Shown here: piece after piece, positions 7,105-9,994 of the stretch | How the letters are laid out: the number at the start of each line of letters is the position of its first letter | How positions within the stretch are numbered: position 1 is the stretch's first letter | DNA from: Ignavibacteria bacterium UBA6906 | GTDB taxonomy: Bacteria; Bacteroidota; Ignavibacteria; UBA10030; UBA6906 | NCBI GenBank assembly: GCA_002451155.1 | Contig: DKBG01000217.1 | Span: 1-9,994 of the forward strand | DNA length: 9,994 nt | Direction of reading: 5' to 3' | The notes under the pieces: generated by a model | Told to the model about the DNA's origin: nothing | Seen by the model: the letters and a program-made list of their open reading frames with translations, nothing else | The model's database searches: none | Program-made: the position numbers and the translations under genes

Positions 7105-7866
7105 TCAGATGACTTCTGTTGCCGACTTCTCCATCCAGCCAACCTTCCCGTCGGCGAGACGCACTTTCAGCCATTCGTTCACGCCGTCGAGGATCCACAG
7201 CTTGACGCCAGCGTGTAACACAAACGCGTCGCTGCTGCGCATATCGGGAGAATTCTTCACGGTTGTGATTGGCGCGATAACGACAGCTTCGTCAGTCCGT
7301 CCTGTGTCCGCCACCTTCGCCAGAAACAGTGTGAGGAAGAACACCAGCAGCAGACCGCTCACCACCGACGCGGCGAATGCGGCCTTTCGCACTCTGTAGC
7401 TCCTTGCCAGGAGCACACCAGCGACGGACCCGAGGAGCAAAAGATAGACGCCATACCCCGCCCAGGTTGCACCCCCAAGCGAAAACCTGTGTTTCACACC
7501 GTCCCAGTAATCCCAGACAAAGAGCCGGGGGATCGGTTCGATCCGGTCGGTGATCCGGAGGTTCGCCAGCGCGAGATTGTGCTGGACGTCATCATCTGTG
7601 GGATTCAGCCGCAGTGCTCGCTCGTAGTTCAGGATCGCTCTACCGATATCCCCGGTCCGGTAATACGCATTTCCAAGATTGTAGTAAAGCGCCCCGCCGA
7701 CATATCCCTCCTGCACGATCGCCTGATAAAGATCGCGCGCCTCGGGAATCTTCCCCCGCTGGTACAGGCCGTTTGCCTCCTGGAACTTCTGTTCCAGGGT
7801 CTGCGCGTGCAACCCCGCCGCAATGGAGGTACCAAGTATCAGGACTTGAAGAAGAGACCGGATCAT
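7105..7866 (-). CDS. batE: BatE-like TPR and SH3-domain membrane protein
   Basis: 253 residues. Domains in order: a signal peptide (1-21, cleavage probably after LHA); at least two tetratricopeptide repeats (about 24-91), the second being classical with ALYYNLGNAYYRTGDIGRAILNYERALRLNP; two hydrophobic segments (about 136-154 and 163-184) enclosing a short basic loop; and a bacterial SH3-like C-terminal domain (about 195-250), with WILDGVNEWLKVRLADGKVGWM. This architecture, directly after batD, is that of BatE in the Bat operons first linked to aerotolerance in Bacteroides. The biochemical role is unknown; the TPR part probably binds partner Bat proteins in the periplasm. The ATG overlaps the batD stop (ATGA), indicating translational coupling. 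Last gene of the operon in this window. Confidence 0.88.
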   Translation of the reverse strand: MIRSLLQVLILGTSIAAGLHAQTLEQKFQEANGLYQRGKIPEARDLYQAIVQEGYVGGALYYNLGNAYYRTGDIGRAILNYERALRLNPTDDDVQHNLALANLRITDRIEPIPRLFVWDYWDGVKHRFSLGGATWAGYGVYLLLLGSVAGVLLARSYRVRKAAFAASVVSGLLLVFFLTLFLAKVADTGRTDEAVVIAPITTVKNSPDMRSSDAFVLHAGVKLWILDGVNEWLKVRLADGKVGWMEKSATEVI

Positions 7867-9722
7867 GCGTGCTTCAGCGTCCGCTCGAGTTCTATAATTA
7901 TTCGTTTTGCTTCGTCATACACGCGCTGCATCGCGGCCTGGTCAACATTCGTGGGAGCGAACCGGGCCATATCGCAGGTCTCGAGCAGCGTTTTCAACGA
8001 CTGCTGCAGGTCCGGCTGCACCGACCGGTGCGTCAGCTCTGCCAGCGCACCTTCCACGGAGAACGATGCCGGCGGGATGTTGAGCTTGTCGCCCAGATAT
8101 CTCCACAACGCGCGCGAGACCTCAGCATAGAATCGAAGACGCTGCGCGGACGACGGTGAGCCTTTCCCGTCCCCCTTTTCCTTCAGCAGGTACTCAGCCT
8201 CCCTCAACCCCTTCTGTGCCACGCGCAGGGCCCGGCGGTGCTTGTAGGATACCTGATCGGCCATGGCGGACTGATGCTGACGTGAGTACACAAACACCCC
8301 CACAAACCCCACCAGAGGAAAAAGGAGCATGACGAGGAAGACACCGCTTGCATAGAGCGCTTCCCCCTTCTCGTTGAACGACACGCGGCTAACCTTGATG
8401 AATCGTATATCTTCGCTCAGGAGTTTGACATCCTCCTGTCCGCCGCCGCCGAGAACCGGCGGAGCGGCAGCTCCCTGCTCCACGTTGATCTCCATCTGCG
8501 GAGAGCGGAGGTGTACGTATTCCCGCTTTGAAAGGTCAAAGTATGTGAAGGTGATCGGTTTGATCACCTTGAGACCAGGGTACCGTGGAAGCAGCAGGTA
8601 TTCAAACGTCTTGCTGCCGCTAACCTTCTCTCCCTGCTTGCTGATATTCTCCGAGACTTTCGGACTGTATTGCTCGAAATCCGGCGGAAGGGTGACGACG
8701 GGTGATTCCAGCAACTTGATGTTCCCCGTCCCGGACAGAGTGATCCGGAGGGAGATCGGCTCGTTGGTGCGGGTCGTCTTCTTGTCTACAGCAGCGCTCA
8801 TGGCGAATTGCCCGACAGCTCCCCGGAAGTCATCAGGAGCCCGCCCAGGCAAGGGGTCGACTCTCACCCGCACCGGGTCGCTTTTGATCGAGTAGTTCAC
8901 CGTCCGCCCGAACGCATCGCGGAAGAACGCGTCAAAAGGATCTGCGGACCGGGGCGCCTGAATCTGCAGGGTGGTCTGTACCTCCATCGGGCTGATTTCA
9001 AGCAGCCCGTGCTGGGTTGGAAACAGCGCGATTCGCCGAATCACCGCCGCACGGTATTGCTTGCCGTTGATGGTCTCCGTCAGCAGTTCGGGGTTCTTTG
9101 GAAGCTCTACCTCCTCGCCCCAGAATCCTGTGTAGGTCGGGGCTTTCTCGATTCCGTAGCTGAGCACCGACACGCGCCCCACATAGATCTTGAAGAGCAG
9201 ATTGACCTGCTCCCCCTGAAGAGCCCTGGTTCTGTCGACCGACGCACGAAGCAGAAGGTTGTCGCCGATCTGCGCAGCCAGGTCACCGGGGGGTGGAGCC
9301 TGCGTCCGCGGCTGAGCGGACCCCTTCACGACCTCTATCGAGAGCGGCGAGCTCTTCAGCACCCCACCGCCCGCTTCGATACTCGCCGGGCCGATGGTGA
9401 ACTTTCCAACCTCCTTCGGCTGCAGGATGTAGGTGTAGGCGACCGTTGACGAAACGGCTCCGTTGATGAACTGGATGCTCGAGGACTGATTGGGTCCCGA
9501 AATGATGCGAAACTTTCCCAGATCAGGAAGCTGGATGTTCTTTCCTCCCGCCGTCCCCGCATTCGAGAGAGTCAACGAGAGCGTGAATTGCTCTCCAAGG
9601 GAAACGCTCGTCCTGTCCAGACTTGCCTCGAAGGTCGTTCCCTGCGCCATAAGACGCAGCCCGATTCCCCCGGCAATGAGCATGAACCCGGTCAACCGAA
9701 TCAGTCCGCTCAGTATCCTCAT
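7863..9722 (-). CDS. batD: BatD-like oxygen-tolerance family membrane protein
   Basis: 619 residues from the ATG at 9720-9722. A signal peptide (about 1-26, ending LRLMA before QGTTF) is followed by a large extracytoplasmic region of beta-rich, Ig-like repeats. It opens with FEASLDRTSVSLGEQFTLSLTLS, and similar phrases recur (LLRASVDRTRALQGEQVNLLFKI, and SAAVDKKTTRTNEPISLRITLSG), as expected of BatD. One membrane segment (about 459-479, GVFLVMLLFPLVGFVGVFVY) precedes a cytoplasmic helical tail of about 135 residues rich in charged residues. The frame is open upstream to an ATG at 9797, but that form would put 25 basic residues before the signal peptide and overlap the end of batC, so 9722 is preferred. 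It starts 4 nt after the batC stop and overlaps batE by 4 nt. Function is not known at the molecular level. Confidence 0.88.
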   Translation of the reverse strand: MRILSGLIRLTGFMLIAGGIGLRLMAQGTTFEASLDRTSVSLGEQFTLSLTLSNAGTAGGKNIQLPDLGKFRIISGPNQSSSIQFINGAVSSTVAYTYILQPKEVGKFTIGPASIEAGGGVLKSSPLSIEVVKGSAQPRTQAPPPGDLAAQIGDNLLLRASVDRTRALQGEQVNLLFKIYVGRVSVLSYGIEKAPTYTGFWGEEVELPKNPELLTETINGKQYRAAVIRRIALFPTQHGLLEISPMEVQTTLQIQAPRSADPFDAFFRDAFGRTVNYSIKSDPVRVRVDPLPGRAPDDFRGAVGQFAMSAAVDKKTTRTNEPISLRITLSGTGNIKLLESPVVTLPPDFEQYSPKVSENISKQGEKVSGSKTFEYLLLPRYPGLKVIKPITFTYFDLSKREYVHLRSPQMEINVEQGAAAPPVLGGGGQEDVKLLSEDIRFIKVSRVSFNEKGEALYASGVFLVMLLFPLVGFVGVFVYSRQHQSAMADQVSYKHRRALRVAQKGLREAEYLLKEKGDGKGSPSSAQRLRFYAEVSRALWRYLGDKLNIPPASFSVEGALAELTHRSVQPDLQQSLKTLLETCDMARFAPTNVDQAAMQRVYDEAKRIIIELERTLKHA

Positions 9723-9726
9723 TGCG

Positions 9727-9994
9727 CTACCAATCCTTCTCCCCCTTCGGTCGAACAGCCTGCCGTACCCGGAGTTTCTTCTGCACATCACGCTCATTGT
9801 TCCTCAAGACCTGCAGGATGCGATCGGCATCAGCCTTTGACATCTTCTTATCCTGTGATGATGCCCGTTGTTGCTGTTGTTGCTGCTGCTGTTGTTGTTG
9901 TTGCTGCTGCTGTTGTTGATCCTGCTGTTTTTGGTTCTTCTGATTCTTCTGATCCTTGTTCTTGTCCTCTTTCTTCTTCTGCTGCTGCTCCTTG
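9727..9994 (-). CDS. batC: BatC-like protein, C-terminal part only (5' end outside window)
   Basis: The last 88 codons and TAG stop (9727-9729) of a gene entering from the right edge. The visible part has three sections: a Lys/Gln/Glu/Asn/Asp-rich stretch (KEQQQKKKEDKNKD and onward), 17 consecutive glutamines (9868-9918), and a charged tail containing KADADRILQVLRNNERDVQ and ending GEKDW. The tail, with its ILxxLxNNERxVQKKLR pattern and -EKDW end, matches what I know of BatC-type TPR proteins in Bat operons; the TPR repeats themselves would be upstream, out of view. It lies 4 nt before the batD start, and purine-rich bases in its last codons (GGGGGAGAAGG) probably serve as the batD ribosome binding site. 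The identity rests on the tail motif and gene order. Confidence 0.75.
   Translation of the reverse strand, partial: KEQQQKKKEDKNKDQKNQKNQKQQDQQQQQQQQQQQQQQQQQRASSQDKKMSKADADRILQVLRNNERDVQKKLRVRQAVRPKGEKDW
9868..9918 (-). repeat. Polyglutamine-coding CAA/CAG repeat, 17 codons, inside batC
   Basis: Seventeen uninterrupted Gln codons on the minus strand, ten CAA and seven CAG. In reading order they run 2 CAA, 3 CAG, 4 CAA, 3 CAG, 2 CAA, 1 CAG, 2 CAA, which gives a partly repeated CAG/CAA block pattern. On the plus strand the same bases are a TTG/CTG repeat that makes a spurious cysteine-run ORF in another frame. Trinucleotide-type tracts can change length by slippage without breaking the frame. 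Confidence 0.95.

Noticed and set aside
7489..8159. Overlapping plus-strand frames (213 and 181 codons) across batE and batD
   Set aside because: Antisense to well-supported TPR and membrane domains; no family features or ribosome binding site seen.
9723..9797. batD start at the upstream ATG (9797)
   Set aside because: It would overlap the batC coding end and place 25 basic residues before an otherwise normal signal peptide.
9868..9918. Possible CRISPR or short tandem-repeat array
   Set aside because: The repetition is a plain in-frame glutamine codon run without spacers, inside a gene.
9722..9919. Plus-strand frame ending in a run of cysteines
   Set aside because: It is the out-of-frame reverse reading of the CAA/CAG glutamine tract in batC, not a cysteine-rich peptide.

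Overview
This window holds ordinary chromosomal genes of a moderately GC-rich (roughly 58%) bacterium. It contains one incomplete gene at each edge and six complete genes between them. I see no insertion sequence, phage gene, CRISPR array, rRNA or tRNA, and no sign of a new defence or mobile system. The bat genes and the kind of lipoate ligase seen here suggest a member of the Bacteroidota/Chlorobiota-Ignavibacteriota (FCB) group. That is an inference from gene content. Clear Shine-Dalgarno sequences before aceF and lpdA argue against a typical low-GC Bacteroidetes.

Layout: (1) 1-596, plus strand: a glutathione peroxidase-family protein, probably exported, with its start codon outside the window. 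(2) 604-629: a strong GC-rich hairpin between this gene and the converging operon. (3) 763-6206, minus strand: a complete pyruvate dehydrogenase operon in the order aceE (homodimeric E1), aceF (E2 with one lipoyl domain), lpdA (E3), with gaps of 24 and 35 nt. (4) 6207-6330: a short divergent promoter region. (5) 6331-7050, plus strand: a short lipoate-protein ligase/octanoyltransferase-family protein. (6) 7105 to the right edge, minus strand: the end of a Bat (aerotolerance-type) operon, batC (3' part only), batD and batE, tightly spaced or overlapping.

How the genes work together: AceE decarboxylates pyruvate, AceF carries the acetyl group on a lipoyl-lysine and passes it to CoA, and LpdA reoxidises the lipoyl arm with NAD+. 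The divergent ligase-family gene plausibly attaches the lipoyl (or octanoyl) group to the AceF lysine, so this block reads as an enzyme together with its cofactor attachment. The Bat proteins form a membrane/periplasmic module of TPR and Ig-like proteins whose molecular function is still poorly understood; batA, batB and the MoxR-type ATPase that usually accompany them would lie beyond the right edge.

The points most worth a second look are a 17-glutamine tract in a charged, low-complexity BatC tail, the compact aceE/ligase divergent promoter region, the unclear start and export of the peroxidase, and whether the short lipoyl enzyme is a ligase or a transferase.
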